Shown: piece after piece, positions 5,441 through 5,560 of the stretch
How positions within the stretch are numbered: the stretch's first letter is position 1
Layout: the number at the start of each line of letters is the position of its first letter
Source of the DNA: JBOGUF01 sp050696075
Lineage (GTDB): Bacteria > Chloroflexota > Chloroflexia > Thermomicrobiales > UBA6265
Reading direction: 5' to 3'
Assembly: GCA_050696075.1 (NCBI GenBank)
Contig: JBOGUF010000092.1
Coordinates: 1 to 5,560 of the forward strand
Length of the DNA stretch: 5,560 nt
The notes under the pieces: model-generated
What the model was told of the DNA's origin: nothing
Seen by the model: only the letters and a program-made list of their open reading frames with translations
The model's database searches: none
Program-made: the position numbers and the translations under genes

Positions 5441-5476
5441 TTTCGTCATGCGAGAACCCGTTTCGTCATTCTGAGC
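5441..5476. repeat. short degenerate repeats with GTCAT cores
   Basis: TTTCGTCAT occurs at 5441-5449 and again at 5461-5469, exactly 20 bp apart. The second copy continues as GTCATTCTGAGC (5465-5476), one base different from GTCATTCCGAGC at the start of the large palindrome (5487-5498). They look like partial copies of the same interspersed element. Confidence 0.5.
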
Positions 5477-5486
5477 GCACACCCCC

Positions 5487-5560
5487 GTCATTCCGAGCTC
5501 GTCGAAGGATCTGCCTCAACCAAAGGGCCTCATCAGAGGCAGATTCCTCGACAAGCTCGG
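5487..5560. repeat. large interrupted palindrome (REP/MITE-like), cut by window edge
   Basis: The 25-base arm at 5493-5517 is the reverse complement of 5536-5560 at 22 of 25 positions, with an 18-nt loop at 5518-5535. The left arm is preceded by GTCATT (5487-5492), so the element probably ends with AATGAC just beyond the window. Palindromes beginning GTCATTCCGAGC are common interspersed repeats in several bacterial groups. It begins about 60 nt after the binding-protein stop and could fold in the mRNA, stabilising or attenuating it before the permease genes expected downstream. Confidence 0.75.

Overview
The window is a high-GC bacterial segment. Its style suggests Chloroflexota, class Thermomicrobia or a relative: a Tat-exported sugar-binding protein, a SpaA-like domain with the 'ACDN...GxYxVxETxPPxG' pattern, and interspersed GTCATTCCGAGC-type palindromes. 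This taxonomic call is inference. No rRNA, tRNA, CRISPR array or intact insertion sequence is visible.

Left end (1-702): a plus-strand reading frame ends with a SpaA/prealbumin-like repeat domain of a surface protein but has no credible signal peptide or start, so it is probably the C-terminal remnant of a larger gene. A perfect 13-bp inverted repeat lies upstream. The frame converges on the genes that follow.

Middle (703-3830), all minus strand. Read in transcription order these are: a LacI-family repressor; a cytoplasmic GH172 (DUF2961) glycoside hydrolase; an acidic 57-residue protein hidden inside a longer spurious frame; a ribbon-helix-helix antitoxin; and a PIN-domain (VapC-type) toxin. 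Spacing is tight: 54 nt, 2 nt, 16 nt, then a 1-nt overlap. A strong stem-loop without a U-tract separates the repressor from the hydrolase.

Right end (3831-5560): a compact divergent control region drives the repressor leftward and an ABC sugar-binding protein rightward. It holds two near-identical LacI-type operators, 15 of 16 positions alike, each just downstream of one promoter's -10. After the binding-protein gene come short GTCAT-containing repeats and a large interrupted palindrome that runs off the window.

Functional reading: the binding protein, with permeases expected beyond the right edge, would capture an oligosaccharide. The intracellular GH172 enzyme would cleave it, plausibly at a fructofuranosyl or arabinofuranosyl linkage. 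The repressor would sense the sugar and control both directions, including its own synthesis. The toxin-antitoxin module abuts the 3' end of the hydrolase gene and may receive read-through transcription from this sugar-responsive unit.
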